Part shown: positions 8,215-18,208 of the stretch, piece after piece
Position numbering within the stretch: the stretch's first letter is position 1
How the letters are laid out: every line of letters starts with the position of its first letter
Origin: an uncultured Pelagibacteraceae bacterium
GTDB taxonomy: Bacteria; Pseudomonadota; Alphaproteobacteria; Pelagibacterales; Pelagibacteraceae
Assembly: GCA_902626725.1 (NCBI GenBank)
Contig: CACOGI010000002.1
Coordinates: 58,008-122,007, forward strand
Reading direction: 5' to 3'
DNA length: 64,000 nt
Position numbers and translations under genes: made by a program
The notes under the pieces: model-generated
What the model was told of the DNA's origin: nothing
Database searches by the model: none
Seen by the model: the letters and a program-made list of their open reading frames with translations, nothing else

Positions 8215-9102
8215 ATGAACAATAATGTGTATATATTAGAGGATAGAGCAATTCTTTACGTAAGTGGTCAAGACTCAAAAGATTTTTTACAAAATTTAAT
8301 CAGTAACGATATAAATAAAGTTAATAACAGCTCAAGTTGTTTCGCTTCTTTATTTACTCCTCAAGGCAAATTTCTCTATGAATTTATAGTTGTCAAACAT
8401 AAACAAGGTTATTTCATTGATTGTGAAAAATCCCAATCAGATGAAATACTGAATCAATTAAATCTTTATAAAATTAGGTCAAAGGTAGAAATATTAAATT
8501 TAAGTAATGAATTTGTTGTTGCTTGTTTAAGTTATAATAAATATTTGTCAATTGAGGGCTCAAAAGACATCTTGGGTTTCACATTTAGATATCGAGAAGA
8601 TCCCATAATTCTTGATCCAAGAAATAAAAATTTAGGTGCAAGATTAATTATAAATTTAGAAAAACTTTATTTATCTTTAAAAAAATTAGATCTTAAAAAT
8701 GATAAAATTGAAAATTATTATTTTAAAAGTCATAAACTAGGAATTGTTCCAAAAAATTTAAACAAATTAAAAAATAAATTATTTGGTATTGAGTGTAATT
8801 ATGAGGAACTAAATGCAATAGATTTTAAAAAAGGATGTTATGTGGGTCAGGAAAACACTGCAAGGATCAAATTAAAGAAAAAACTTTCTAAAAGGTTATT
8901 TCCAATAGAAATTGTTGAAGGGACACTTCTTGAAGATGAAAAAATTTATAATAACGGTGTTGAGGTTGGAAAAGTTTTGATCAATGAAGACTATCCATTT
9001 GCATTAATTAAATATTTGGATAAAAATTTTGATAAAAACGTAATATTTAAATCTGAAAATGGTACTTTTAAGATCTTAGTTCCAGAATGGCTTAAAATCT
9101 AG
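8215..9102 (+). CDS. ygfZ: tRNA-modifying/Fe-S assembly factor YgfZ (GcvT-like folate-binding)
   Basis: 295-residue member of the YgfZ/IBA57 family, folate-binding proteins related to the T-protein of glycine cleavage that help maturation or repair of certain Fe-S enzymes. The signature K-G-C-Y-x-G-Q-E is intact (FKKGCYVGQENTARI, about residue 203), with the catalytic cysteine. The N-terminal segment (SGQDSKDFLQNLISNDI) matches the family start. It stands divergent from pyrC with a 46-base gap and convergent with the MazG-like gene. Confidence 0.9.
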   Translation: MNNNVYILEDRAILYVSGQDSKDFLQNLISNDINKVNNSSSCFASLFTPQGKFLYEFIVVKHKQGYFIDCEKSQSDEILNQLNLYKIRSKVEILNLSNEFVVACLSYNKYLSIEGSKDILGFTFRYREDPIILDPRNKNLGARLIINLEKLYLSLKKLDLKNDKIENYYFKSHKLGIVPKNLNKLKNKLFGIECNYEELNAIDFKKGCYVGQENTARIKLKKKLSKRLFPIEIVEGTLLEDEKIYNNGVEVGKVLINEDYPFALIKYLDKNFDKNVIFKSENGTFKILVPEWLKI

Positions 9103-9114
9103 AAAATTAATTGC

Positions 9115-9486
9115 TTACAAAATAAATTTTGAAAGATCGGGTTTAAAATAGTTTGGTCCTTTCATCACTTTTCCGGAGTCATTGTAAATTGGCTTTCCAT
9201 TCACATCTAATTTACTCATGTTAGAATTTTGCACTTCCTGAAAACATTTGTCTAAATTAATTCCAAAAGCATGTCCTGCTCCATAAGTTACATATAAAAT
9301 ATCCGTTAAGGCATCTGCAACTTCTAATAAATCTTTATTTTTCATAGCATCTGTCAATTCATCAAGTTCTTCTTTAATTAAATCTATCCTTAGTTTGTTG
9401 ATTTTATCAGTGCTAAATGAGGGTTTATTTTTAACCTCTTGACCAAAAGTTTTCATAAAGACTCCAACCTGACTAAAATTTGACAT
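9115..9486 (-). CDS. MazG-like nucleoside triphosphate pyrophosphohydrolase
   Basis: 123-residue all-alpha NTP pyrophosphatase. The magnesium-binding pattern ExxE...ExxD is visible as KEELDEL (about residue 39) and LEVADALTDILYV (about residue 55). The protein resembles the phosphoribosyl-ATP-pyrophosphohydrolase-like single-domain family rather than full-length MazG, so it may clean up damaged or surplus (d)NTPs. It sits alone between convergent ygfZ and divergent fumC. The exact nucleotide substrate is unknown. Confidence 0.75.
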   Translation of the reverse strand: MSNFSQVGVFMKTFGQEVKNKPSFSTDKINKLRIDLIKEELDELTDAMKNKDLLEVADALTDILYVTYGAGHAFGINLDKCFQEVQNSNMSKLDVNGKPIYNDSGKVMKGPNYFKPDLSKFIL

Positions 9487-9551
9487 AATGCTCCTGTAAT
9501 TTTATAAAATTAATGTATAATTATATTAATTTATTAATAACTATTTAATCA

Positions 9552-10940
9552 ATGAAATTAAGAAAAGAATTCGATAGTATTGGCGTCATTAATGTCCCAA
9601 ATGACAAATACTGGGGAGCTTCAACACAAAGATCAAAAAAATATTTTGATATTGGAGAATTTTTAGTAAGACCAATTTTAATTAAGTCTATTGCCATAAT
9701 TAAAAAGGCTGCTGCAATAGTCCATGGAAAAGAAAAGCAGATTTTACCAAATATTTCTAGGGCAATAATTAAAGCATCTAATGAAGTGATATCAGGAAAA
9801 TTAGAACAACATTTTCCTTTAAAAGTTTGGCAAACCGGATCTGGCACTCAAACAAATATGAATGTAAATGAGGTAATCGCCAATAGAGCAATTGAACTTT
9901 TAGGTGGAAAAAAAGGAAGCAAGAAACCTGTTCACCCAAATGATCATGTAAATAAATCCCAATCTACAAATGATGTTTTTCCAACTGCAATGCATATAGC
10001 GATCGCAATTGAAACTAAAAATAAATTATTACCCTCTCTAGAATTGTTAAATAAAGAATTAAAAAGAAAAGTGTCTAAATTTAAAAATATAATAAAAGTT
10101 GGCAGAACACATCTGCAAGATGCTACACCCTTATCTTTAGGGCAAGAATTTTCTGGCTACCAGTCTCAATTAGAGGATTGTATCAAAAGGGTTAAAAATG
10201 CCTTAAATGAAATATATTTTCTAGCTCAAGGAGGAACTGCAGTAGGAACAGGAATTAATAGCAAAAAGGGCTTTGATAAGAAAATTATTAAAGAAATTAA
10301 AAAAATAACTAAACTGCCTTTTAAACCTACAAAAAATAAATTTGCTGCATTAGCTGCACATGATGAAATTGTAAATTTTTCTGGTACGCTCAACACAACT
10401 GCAGTTTGTCTCATGAAGATTGCAAATGACATTAGATTTTTAGGTTCTGGACCAAGAGCAGGGTATGGAGAAATTATTCTGCCGGCAAATGAACCTGGTT
10501 CATCAATCATGCCAGGCAAAGTAAACCCAACACAGTCTGAAGCTGTAACAATGGTGTGTGTTAAGGTAATTGGGAATCACAATGGAATTACGATGGCAGG
10601 ATCACATGGCCATTTTGAACTAAATGTATTTAAACCCTTAATTGCTCATAATATTTTACAATCAATTGATCTATTAGCAGATAGCATAAAAAATTTTTCG
10701 CTCTATTGCATAAAAGGTTTAAAGGCCGACAAGATAAAAATTAAAGAATACTTAGACAACTCACTAATGCTAGTTACTTCACTAGCACCCCATATAGGTT
10801 ATGACAATGCAGCAAAGATTGCAAAGTCTGCTTTAAAAAATAAAACTACTCTTAAAATTGAAACATTGAAATCAGGATTAATAGATGAAAAAGAATATGA
10901 TAAAATTGTTAACCCAAAAAAAATGATAAGCCCGTTATAA
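9552..10940 (+). CDS. fumC: Fumarate hydratase class II
   Basis: 462-residue class II fumarase, an iron-independent homotetramer that interconverts fumarate and malate in the TCA cycle. The superfamily signature GSSIMPGKVNP is present (about residue 316), as are GSGTQTNMNVNEV and the KVGRTHLQDATP segment with the catalytic His. The length is normal for the family. Its last 6 bases overlap the convergent AsmA-like gene (TTATAA, a stop on each strand). Confidence 0.96.
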   Translation: MKLRKEFDSIGVINVPNDKYWGASTQRSKKYFDIGEFLVRPILIKSIAIIKKAAAIVHGKEKQILPNISRAIIKASNEVISGKLEQHFPLKVWQTGSGTQTNMNVNEVIANRAIELLGGKKGSKKPVHPNDHVNKSQSTNDVFPTAMHIAIAIETKNKLLPSLELLNKELKRKVSKFKNIIKVGRTHLQDATPLSLGQEFSGYQSQLEDCIKRVKNALNEIYFLAQGGTAVGTGINSKKGFDKKIIKEIKKITKLPFKPTKNKFAALAAHDEIVNFSGTLNTTAVCLMKIANDIRFLGSGPRAGYGEIILPANEPGSSIMPGKVNPTQSEAVTMVCVKVIGNHNGITMAGSHGHFELNVFKPLIAHNILQSIDLLADSIKNFSLYCIKGLKADKIKIKEYLDNSLMLVTSLAPHIGYDNAAKIAKSALKNKTTLKIETLKSGLIDEKEYDKIVNPKKMISPL

Positions 10941-12431
10941 TTCTTCAACAATCGAATTAAAAAAATTTTTCAAATCAATTCTATTTTTTATAATTTTATT
11001 CTTTTGATTAAATAAACTAATAACATATTCAGTTCCTTCAGTGGATTGGTCATCAATACTTAATTTTTCAAAACTTAATTTATTTTTAAAAAAATCATAT
11101 TTTACAGTAAAATTAATATTATTAATTTTTTTTCTAAATTCTTTTTTTGTTTGAAAAAATCTATACAAATTTTTATAGTCATTTACTAAAATATCAAATT
11201 CTCCAACAATATATTGTTTATTTTTTGTATTTCTAAATTCGCTATCTACCAAACGAATTAAAACAACATCTTCAAATAATAAATTACTCTGATTAAAGTT
11301 TAATGACTCATTTTCATAATTAATGTTTAAATCAAGATTTTTAAGTTTTCTATGATCTAAAATATTTTTAGAATTTAATTTAATATTGAAGTTAAGGTTC
11401 TCGTTTGAAAAAATATTTGATTTCATTATTTCAACAAAAAAAGAATCGTTTTTTAAAAGTTTTTTCAAATCAATATTTTTGAGATTTACTTTAAGGTTAG
11501 AGGAAAATGGAGAGAAATTTATTACACCACTATAAAAATATTTGTCATCAATTTTTTCAGCTGAGAAAAATTTAAAAGTTTTTTCATCAAAAGTATAATT
11601 AGTATCATATTTTTTTCCTCTATCTAAATAACTAATTTTTCCTTTTTTGGTATCATCTTTAAAATCTATTACATTTATAAATTTCTTATTTAGTTTATTT
11701 AATACAAGATCAAATTGAGAATTTTTTTTAAAAAAATCATTTCTAAGATCAAATTTAAAAGAATTATTAAAGATATTTCCATTCACATCTAATTTGTTAA
11801 TTAATTCTAAATTATCATAAAAAGATTTACTTTTATCTAATGAAATAATTGAGAAGATATCTTCTTCGTCATTTTTTAAAAATAATTTACTATTTGAAAT
11901 TACAAACTTTTTTTCATTAATTTTTTTATTAAAAAAGATGAGGATATTTTTAAGATCTTTTTTATAAAAATTGAACTTTGCATCCTTAATCAAAATATTT
12001 TGTATATTCATTTTATTTTTGTGAAAAAATTTACTAAATGTTAAATAAACTTTTAACGTTTTTATTTCTGCAAGTTCTTTACCTTCAGATATAAACTTTA
12101 CATTACTAAAATTAAAATGAGGAATAGGAAAAATGGAGTAATATAATTTATCACTAAACTTAATCTCAAAATTTAATTCATCACTATATTGATTCTTTAT
12201 AATTTCTTTTACAAAACTATCTTTATAAAAAGCTGGTGTAGATAAATGGATAAATACTGAAAAAAAAATGATTATAATTGTTATTATGACCCGTTTATCA
12301 ATTAAAAATAATCTAGTAAGTCTCTTTATGTTTGAAAATTTTAAGTTATTTAGAACATCAACTAGTGCAAAATTGACTTTATTAAGAAAGCTTAAAAAGT
12401 TTTTTTTTGATATAAAAGTAAAATTAAACAT
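10935..12431 (-). CDS. AsmA-like envelope protein
   Basis: 498-residue protein with one strong membrane segment near residues 48-65 (RVIITIIIIFFSVFIHL) followed by a long region predicted to lie in the periplasm. The opening after the helix (SIFPIPHFNFSNVKF) fits the N-terminus of AsmA-family proteins, which are bridge-like proteins thought to carry phospholipid between membranes. The rest is low-complexity Lys/Asn/Phe-rich sequence with little motif content. It is convergent with fumC and divergent from uvrD across 33 bases. Family call is moderate; function is inferred. Confidence 0.6.
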   Translation of the reverse strand: MFNFTFISKKNFLSFLNKVNFALVDVLNNLKFSNIKRLTRLFLIDKRVIITIIIIFFSVFIHLSTPAFYKDSFVKEIIKNQYSDELNFEIKFSDKLYYSIFPIPHFNFSNVKFISEGKELAEIKTLKVYLTFSKFFHKNKMNIQNILIKDAKFNFYKKDLKNILIFFNKKINEKKFVISNSKLFLKNDEEDIFSIISLDKSKSFYDNLELINKLDVNGNIFNNSFKFDLRNDFFKKNSQFDLVLNKLNKKFINVIDFKDDTKKGKISYLDRGKKYDTNYTFDEKTFKFFSAEKIDDKYFYSGVINFSPFSSNLKVNLKNIDLKKLLKNDSFFVEIMKSNIFSNENLNFNIKLNSKNILDHRKLKNLDLNINYENESLNFNQSNLLFEDVVLIRLVDSEFRNTKNKQYIVGEFDILVNDYKNLYRFFQTKKEFRKKINNINFTVKYDFFKNKLSFEKLSIDDQSTEGTEYVISLFNQKNKIIKNRIDLKNFFNSIVEEL

Positions 12432-12464
12432 TTTTTTAGATATGGTTATATAAAATAATAAAGA

Positions 12465-14501
12465 ATGATAAACTCTGATTTTTTAAAATTTCTCAATGAA
12501 GCCCAAAAAAAGGCTGTAATACATCTTGATGGCCCTCTTTTAATAGTTGCTGGGGCTGGTTCTGGCAAAACCAAGGTGCTCACCTCTAGAATTGCAAATT
12601 TAATTAAAGAAAAAAAAGCTTTTCCAAACCAAATTTTAGCTGTCACGTTCACCAATAAAGCTGCAAAAGAGATGCAAAACAGAGTAAGTAAAATTCTTAA
12701 AACTGATGTTACTGGTTTACCTTGGCTTGGTACATTTCATTCTATTTGCGCTAAGATATTAAGAAAGCACGCTCCTGCGGTAGATTTAAAATCTAATTTT
12801 ACTATTGTAGACACAGATGATCAATCTAGACTTATTAAGAATATTTGTAAGTCTGAAAATATTGATACTAAACAATTGTCTCCAAAATATATATTATCAA
12901 TTATCGATAAATGGAAAAATCGTGGTCTCTATCCAAGTGAAGTAATAATTGAAAAAAAAGATGCTTATGAAAAAACTATTTTACCATTATATAAAATATA
13001 TCAACAAAAATTAATAGATTTAAACTCTTGTGATTTTGGTGATTTAATTTTGCATAATGTTAAAATTTTTGAAAAAAATGAGGACATTAAAGATATTTAT
13101 GCAAAAAATTTTAAATATATTTTGGTAGATGAGTACCAGGATACTAATTTTATACAAAGTAGATGGTTAAATCTTTTAGCTGAAAAAAATAAAAATATAT
13201 GTTGTGTTGGGGATGATGATCAGTCAATTTACAGTTGGCGAGGTGCCGAAATAAAAAATTTTTTAGAATTTGATAAGATATATAATGAAACAAAAATAAT
13301 AAGATTAGAAGAGAATTATAGATCAACACAAAATATTTTATCAGTAGCATCATCATTAATATCAAATAACAAAAATAGATTAGGTAAAAAACTTAAATCA
13401 TCTAAAGATGAAGGGGATTTGGTAAAACTTAATTGCTATAAAAACGGAAAAGATGAAGCAATTGGAATTTCGGATGAGCTTGAGCAAAATATAAAAAATC
13501 AAATTTCTTTAAACAATACAGCTATTTTAGTTCGAGCTATATTTCAAACGAGAGAATTTGAGGAAAGATTTCTTAAAGTTGGGATACCTTATAGAATAAT
13601 TGGTGGCACTAAATTCTATGAAAGAGCAGAAATAAAAGATTGCATTGCATATTTGAGAGTTATTTTTCAAGATAAAGATGATTTAGCATTTGAAAGAGTG
13701 GTTAACAATCCTAAAAGATCTATCGGTGAAAGTACTATCAAGCAAATTCATGAATATGCTAAAAAAAATTTTATTAGCTTAGAAAAGTCATCAAAAAAAC
13801 TTATCGAAATGAATTTGATAAAACCTAAAACCAAAATAGGATTAAGTTCGTTTTTAAATTTAGTTGATAAGTGGAGATATGAATTAAAAATAAAAAAATT
13901 CAATCATGTTAAACTATTACAGATTATCTTGGATGAGTCAGGTTATTCAGCGATGTTAAAAAATAAAAAAGATTTAGAGAATGAAAATAGATTAGAAAAT
14001 ATAAAAGAGCTTTTAAGTGCAATGAAGGAATTTGATAATCTAGAAAGTTTTTTAGAACATGTTTCATTAGCAACCTCAATTGATCAAGAATGGGATGGAG
14101 AAAAAGTTAACCTGATGACAATGCATGCTTCTAAGGGGTTGGAATTTGATGCGGTTTTTTTACCTGGTTGGGAAGAAGGCTTATTCCCTCATCAAAAATC
14201 TATTGAAGAAAAAGGCCAAAATGGTTTAGAAGAAGAAAGAAGACTTGCTTACGTAGGAATTACAAGAGCTAAAAAAATTGCAGTTATATCTTTTTCAATG
14301 AATAGATTTTATCAAGGTGATTGGATAGATAGTATGGCTTCAAGATTTATAAATGAACTTCCTGAAAAATACTTAGAGAAAAACTCATCTTTTGATGAAA
14401 CAAAAGATGAAATAGAAGACTTTGAGTTTAATCAAGATCTTGAAGATAATGATAATATTAGAAGTCCTGGTTGGATAAGATATCAAAAAAGAATCAAATG
14501 A
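12465..14501 (+). CDS. uvrD: ATP-dependent DNA helicase UvrD/PcrA
   Basis: 678-residue superfamily 1A 3'-5' helicase used in excision and mismatch repair. Motifs appear in order: Q-motif LNEAQKKAV, Walker A GAGSGKTK, motif Ia TFTNKAAKEM, Walker B DEYQDT, motif III GDDDQSIYSWRGA, motif V TMHASKGLEFDAVFLPG and motif VI EERRLAYVGITRAKK. It is slightly shorter than E. coli UvrD because the C-terminal extension is short. It overlaps the following aminopeptidase by an ATGA junction. Confidence 0.95.
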   Translation: MINSDFLKFLNEAQKKAVIHLDGPLLIVAGAGSGKTKVLTSRIANLIKEKKAFPNQILAVTFTNKAAKEMQNRVSKILKTDVTGLPWLGTFHSICAKILRKHAPAVDLKSNFTIVDTDDQSRLIKNICKSENIDTKQLSPKYILSIIDKWKNRGLYPSEVIIEKKDAYEKTILPLYKIYQQKLIDLNSCDFGDLILHNVKIFEKNEDIKDIYAKNFKYILVDEYQDTNFIQSRWLNLLAEKNKNICCVGDDDQSIYSWRGAEIKNFLEFDKIYNETKIIRLEENYRSTQNILSVASSLISNNKNRLGKKLKSSKDEGDLVKLNCYKNGKDEAIGISDELEQNIKNQISLNNTAILVRAIFQTREFEERFLKVGIPYRIIGGTKFYERAEIKDCIAYLRVIFQDKDDLAFERVVNNPKRSIGESTIKQIHEYAKKNFISLEKSSKKLIEMNLIKPKTKIGLSSFLNLVDKWRYELKIKKFNHVKLLQIILDESGYSAMLKNKKDLENENRLENIKELLSAMKEFDNLESFLEHVSLATSIDQEWDGEKVNLMTMHASKGLEFDAVFLPGWEEGLFPHQKSIEEKGQNGLEEERRLAYVGITRAKKIAVISFSMNRFYQGDWIDSMASRFINELPEKYLEKNSSFDETKDEIEDFEFNQDLEDNDNIRSPGWIRYQKRIK

Positions 14502-16195
14502 TTAAAAAAAGAATTAATCAATTAAGAAGTAAGTTTAAAGAATACAATATAGATGGTTATATAGTTCCTAAAAATGATGAATTTTTTTCTGAGTATTCTC
14601 AAAAGGATAGACTAAAGACTATATCTGATTTTACAGGTTCAGCTGGTATCGCAATTATTTTAAAAGGGAAATGTTATCTGTTTGTAGATGGTAGGTATAC
14701 AATTCAAGCAGGTATAGAGTCAGGTAAATATTTTAAGATTGTAAATTATGATAAAATTATAAATTGCAATTTATTCAGAAAACTTACTATTGGAGTTGAT
14801 CCAAAGCTTTTTACTTCTCAACAAATTAAAAATTTTTTTTCCAAATATAATAAAATAAAGGAAATTAATATTAATTTAGTAGATCTCGTATTTGATAAAT
14901 ACAAATTCGACTCCAAACCTTTTTTTTCTTTGGGCAGTCATATTGTGGGTGAAAGTCATAACAGCAAAATTAATAAAATTATTAATTTTGTAAAAGAAAA
15001 AAAATCTAATTATTTATTCGTCAGCTCACCTGAAAACGTTGCTTGGTTGTTAAACATTAGAGGACATGACAATCCAAACAGTCCAATTCCAAATTGTCAT
15101 TTATTTATAAGCAATAAAAGAGAGGTATTTTTGATTTCAGAAAAAAGTAAAGCAAAAAATTTAATTAAGGAAAAAAAGATCAAAAAAACAAATCTTATTG
15201 ATCCAAAAAAATTCATTTCATTTTTATCAAATTTAAAAGGTCAAAAAATTATTATTGATAATAAAAGCTGCTCCTTATTTTATGAAAATATTTTAAAAAA
15301 AAAATTTATAATAGTGGATAAATATGATCCAATTTATTTAATGAAATCAATTAAAAATAAAGTTGAAATTAATAACATGATTGGCAGTCATATTTTAGAT
15401 GGTGTTGCTCTTACAAAATTTTTATATTGGATAAAAAAAATAAACAAAAAAAAAATTAATGAATTTCAAGCTCAAAATAAATTAGAATACTTTAGAAAAA
15501 AAAATAAGAGTTATTTATACCCTAGTTTTGATACAATTGCTGGAGCTGGTAAAAATGGTGCAATCATTCATTACAGAGCAAACAAACTAAACTCTAAGAC
15601 TATTCTGAAAAAAGATATTTTTTTATGCGACTCTGGAGGTCAGTACAAATATGGTACCACTGATGTCACAAGAACAATCTGTTTCTCAAAACCAAAGAAT
15701 TATATTAAAGATATTTTCACAAGAATTTTGAAAGGTCATATTGCTATTGCAACTGCAAATCTAAATAATTTTTTTAATGGCAAGCTTATTGATCCTCTTG
15801 CAAGAAAATATTTAAAACAAATCGGTTTAGACTATAAACATGGTACAGGCCATGGAGTTGGCTTTTTTTTAAATGTTCATGAGGGGCCTCAATCGATATC
15901 AAAATTAAATAAGATAAAATTCAAAGAAGGAATGATACTTAGCAATGAGCCAGGATTTTATAAAAAAGGCGCATTTGGAATAAGGATAGAGAACCTTGTT
16001 TATATTAAAAGATTAAAAAAAAAATTATTTTTTAAGAATTTAACATTAGCACCAATAGATAGTGATCTAATAAATTTTGATAAGCTACAAAAAAAGGAGA
16101 AAGAATATTTATTTAAATACCATCTTGAGGTTTATTCTAAATTATCAAATTTTTTGAGTAAAAGAGAAAAAAAATGGTTAGCTACTTTTATTTAA
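14498..16195 (+). CDS. Xaa-Pro aminopeptidase, M24B family
   Basis: 565-residue cytoplasmic-looking metallopeptidase that would release N-terminal residues ahead of proline. The C-terminal creatinase-fold domain keeps the dinuclear metal ligands: D in FLCDSGGQYK and TTDVTRT, H in HGTGHGVGFF, E in SNEPGFY and E in GIRIENLVY. The long form with two N-terminal domains matches eukaryote-like aminopeptidase P as found in alphaproteobacteria. I chose the ATG at 14498, which overlaps the uvrD stop as ATGA, over an in-frame ATG at 14471. It overlaps convergent ligA by 18 bases. Confidence 0.88.
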   Translation: MIKKRINQLRSKFKEYNIDGYIVPKNDEFFSEYSQKDRLKTISDFTGSAGIAIILKGKCYLFVDGRYTIQAGIESGKYFKIVNYDKIINCNLFRKLTIGVDPKLFTSQQIKNFFSKYNKIKEININLVDLVFDKYKFDSKPFFSLGSHIVGESHNSKINKIINFVKEKKSNYLFVSSPENVAWLLNIRGHDNPNSPIPNCHLFISNKREVFLISEKSKAKNLIKEKKIKKTNLIDPKKFISFLSNLKGQKIIIDNKSCSLFYENILKKKFIIVDKYDPIYLMKSIKNKVEINNMIGSHILDGVALTKFLYWIKKINKKKINEFQAQNKLEYFRKKNKSYLYPSFDTIAGAGKNGAIIHYRANKLNSKTILKKDIFLCDSGGQYKYGTTDVTRTICFSKPKNYIKDIFTRILKGHIAIATANLNNFFNGKLIDPLARKYLKQIGLDYKHGTGHGVGFFLNVHEGPQSISKLNKIKFKEGMILSNEPGFYKKGAFGIRIENLVYIKRLKKKLFFKNLTLAPIDSDLINFDKLQKKEKEYLFKYHLEVYSKLSNFLSKREKKWLATFI

Positions 16196-18208
16196 CATTT
16201 TAAGCCAATCAGACTGATCTAAAATTTTAATATTTAAATCTTTTGCTTGATCAACTTTTCTTTTAGTTGCTTTTTCACCAACGATTAAATAATCGAGTTT
16301 TTTTGAAATATTACTTATTATAGAACCTGAGTTTTGTTCTATTAGTGATTTTGCTTCAGCCCTACTCATTCCATTTAACTTTCCAGTTAACATGAATGTT
16401 TTATTTTTTAAAAGACCATCTTTTTTAAACTCAATACTATCTTGAATTGACAAGATTTTATCAAGATCATTTATTACCTTTAAATTTGTCTCGTTATTAA
16501 AAAAATTTCTTATTGATTTAATTTGAGTTTCACCAATTCCATCAATGTTTAATAATTCATCAAAGTTATTAATTTTAGATAATGCTAAAAAATTTTTAAT
16601 GTTTTTAAGAAATCTAGATATTAGCTTAGCATTTTCAAGGCCTATATGTCTAATTCCGAGCGCATAAATGAACTTCTCTAAAGGAATTTTTTTACGTTGA
16701 TCAATAGAATATTTGAGATTTGAAACAGATTGGACTCCCCAACCTTCTATACTTTTTAATTTATCATAATCTAATTTAAAAATATCTTGCGGTAATTTTA
16801 TTAAATTCAGACTCCAGAAATTTTCAACAATTTTTTTTCCAAAACCCTCGATATTAAATGCTTCTTTTGACACAAAATGTTTTATTTTTTCTATAGATAC
16901 TTTTTCACATTCATAACCTTCACTTGAACATCTTCGAACTGCATCCTTTTTTTTCGTGATGAAATTATAATCTTTTATTGTGTTAGACCCACAAGAAGGA
17001 CATTTTAATGGAAAAGTAAATTTTTGAGAATTTTGAGGTCTCTTTTTTTTATCTATTGAAGTTATGTGAGGTATTACATCTCCCGCTCTCTCAATTGTAG
17101 CTATATCTCCTTCCCTAATATCTTTTCTTTTAATTTCATCTTCATTATGAAGAGTTGCATTTGATACTACAACACCCCCAATATTAATTGGTTTTATTTT
17201 AGCGACTGGTGTAAGCGCTCCTGTTCTCCCAATTTGTATTTCTATATTTAAAATTTTAGATATACCGCTGTTAGCTGAAAATTTATGTGCAATTGCCCAC
17301 CGAGGTGCATTAGCCACATTACCTAATCGTTTTTGAATCTTAAAATCATTGACCTTATACACTATACCATCAATGTCAAAATCTAGAGCATCTCTTTTTT
17401 GCTCAATTAAATTATAATTTTTTAATAAATTTTCTATACCAACAATTTTTTTATTAAATGGATTTGTTTTAAATCCCCATTTATCTAAATTCATAAGAAA
17501 TTCACTCTGGGACTTAATCTTCATATTTTTTTCAAATCCAAAAGTATAAGCAATAAATTTTAAAGGAATTTTTTTGGTTTCTTTAGAGTCTTTTTGACGT
17601 AAAGAACCAGAGGCTGCATTTCTAGGATTAGCAAATTTATTAGACAATTTTTTAAAATCAGAATTTTTTATAAAAACCTCACCACGAATATCAATTTCTT
17701 TTGGGAAATTTTTTTCTAAAATTTTTCTTGGAATATCTTTTATGGTTTTGAGATTTTCAGTAATATCCTCACCTTCTTTTCCATCACCCCTAGACAATCC
17801 AGTTATAAATTTACCATTTTTATAAATCAATGAAGCTGAAATACCGTCTATTTTGGGTTCGGCACTATACTCAATTTTAAAATCTTTTTTTACATTAAGA
17901 TAATTGATTATTCTTTTTTCAAAATTTTCTAAATCTTCTTTGTTAAAAGCATTAGATAAAGACAGCATTTGAACTTTATGTTTTAATTTTTTAAAATTTT
18001 TTGAAGGCTTATAGCCAACGATTAAACTTGGTGATTTTGGGTCTTTTAGAAAGTTGTATTTTTTTTCTAAATCAAAAATTTCTTTTTTTAATCTGTCGTA
18101 TTCTGAGTCGCTTATTATTGATGCGCTTTTATCATAATAAGCCTTGTTATATTTTTGTATTTCTAAAATTTTTTTTGAATATTCTTTTTTTAATAATTTT
18201 TCATTCAT
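16178..18208 (-). CDS. ligA: NAD(+)-dependent DNA ligase LigA
   Basis: 676-residue replicative DNA ligase. The adenylation lysine motif is EPKIDGISA (about residue 119), followed by the OB domain, a four-cysteine zinc finger (CPSCGS ... RRCSSEGYEC), helix-hairpin-helix repeats and a C-terminal BRCT domain (LTGKLNGMSRAEAKSLIE). The second zinc pair is spaced C-x6-C, slightly wider than I expect, and the usual following PAQ is replaced by EKV. It is the last gene of the minus-strand dcw run and begins right after the bamD stop. Confidence 0.96.
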   Translation of the reverse strand: MNEKLLKKEYSKKILEIQKYNKAYYDKSASIISDSEYDRLKKEIFDLEKKYNFLKDPKSPSLIVGYKPSKNFKKLKHKVQMLSLSNAFNKEDLENFEKRIINYLNVKKDFKIEYSAEPKIDGISASLIYKNGKFITGLSRGDGKEGEDITENLKTIKDIPRKILEKNFPKEIDIRGEVFIKNSDFKKLSNKFANPRNAASGSLRQKDSKETKKIPLKFIAYTFGFEKNMKIKSQSEFLMNLDKWGFKTNPFNKKIVGIENLLKNYNLIEQKRDALDFDIDGIVYKVNDFKIQKRLGNVANAPRWAIAHKFSANSGISKILNIEIQIGRTGALTPVAKIKPINIGGVVVSNATLHNEDEIKRKDIREGDIATIERAGDVIPHITSIDKKKRPQNSQKFTFPLKCPSCGSNTIKDYNFITKKKDAVRRCSSEGYECEKVSIEKIKHFVSKEAFNIEGFGKKIVENFWSLNLIKLPQDIFKLDYDKLKSIEGWGVQSVSNLKYSIDQRKKIPLEKFIYALGIRHIGLENAKLISRFLKNIKNFLALSKINNFDELLNIDGIGETQIKSIRNFFNNETNLKVINDLDKILSIQDSIEFKKDGLLKNKTFMLTGKLNGMSRAEAKSLIEQNSGSIISNISKKLDYLIVGEKATKRKVDQAKDLNIKILDQSDWLKMLNKSS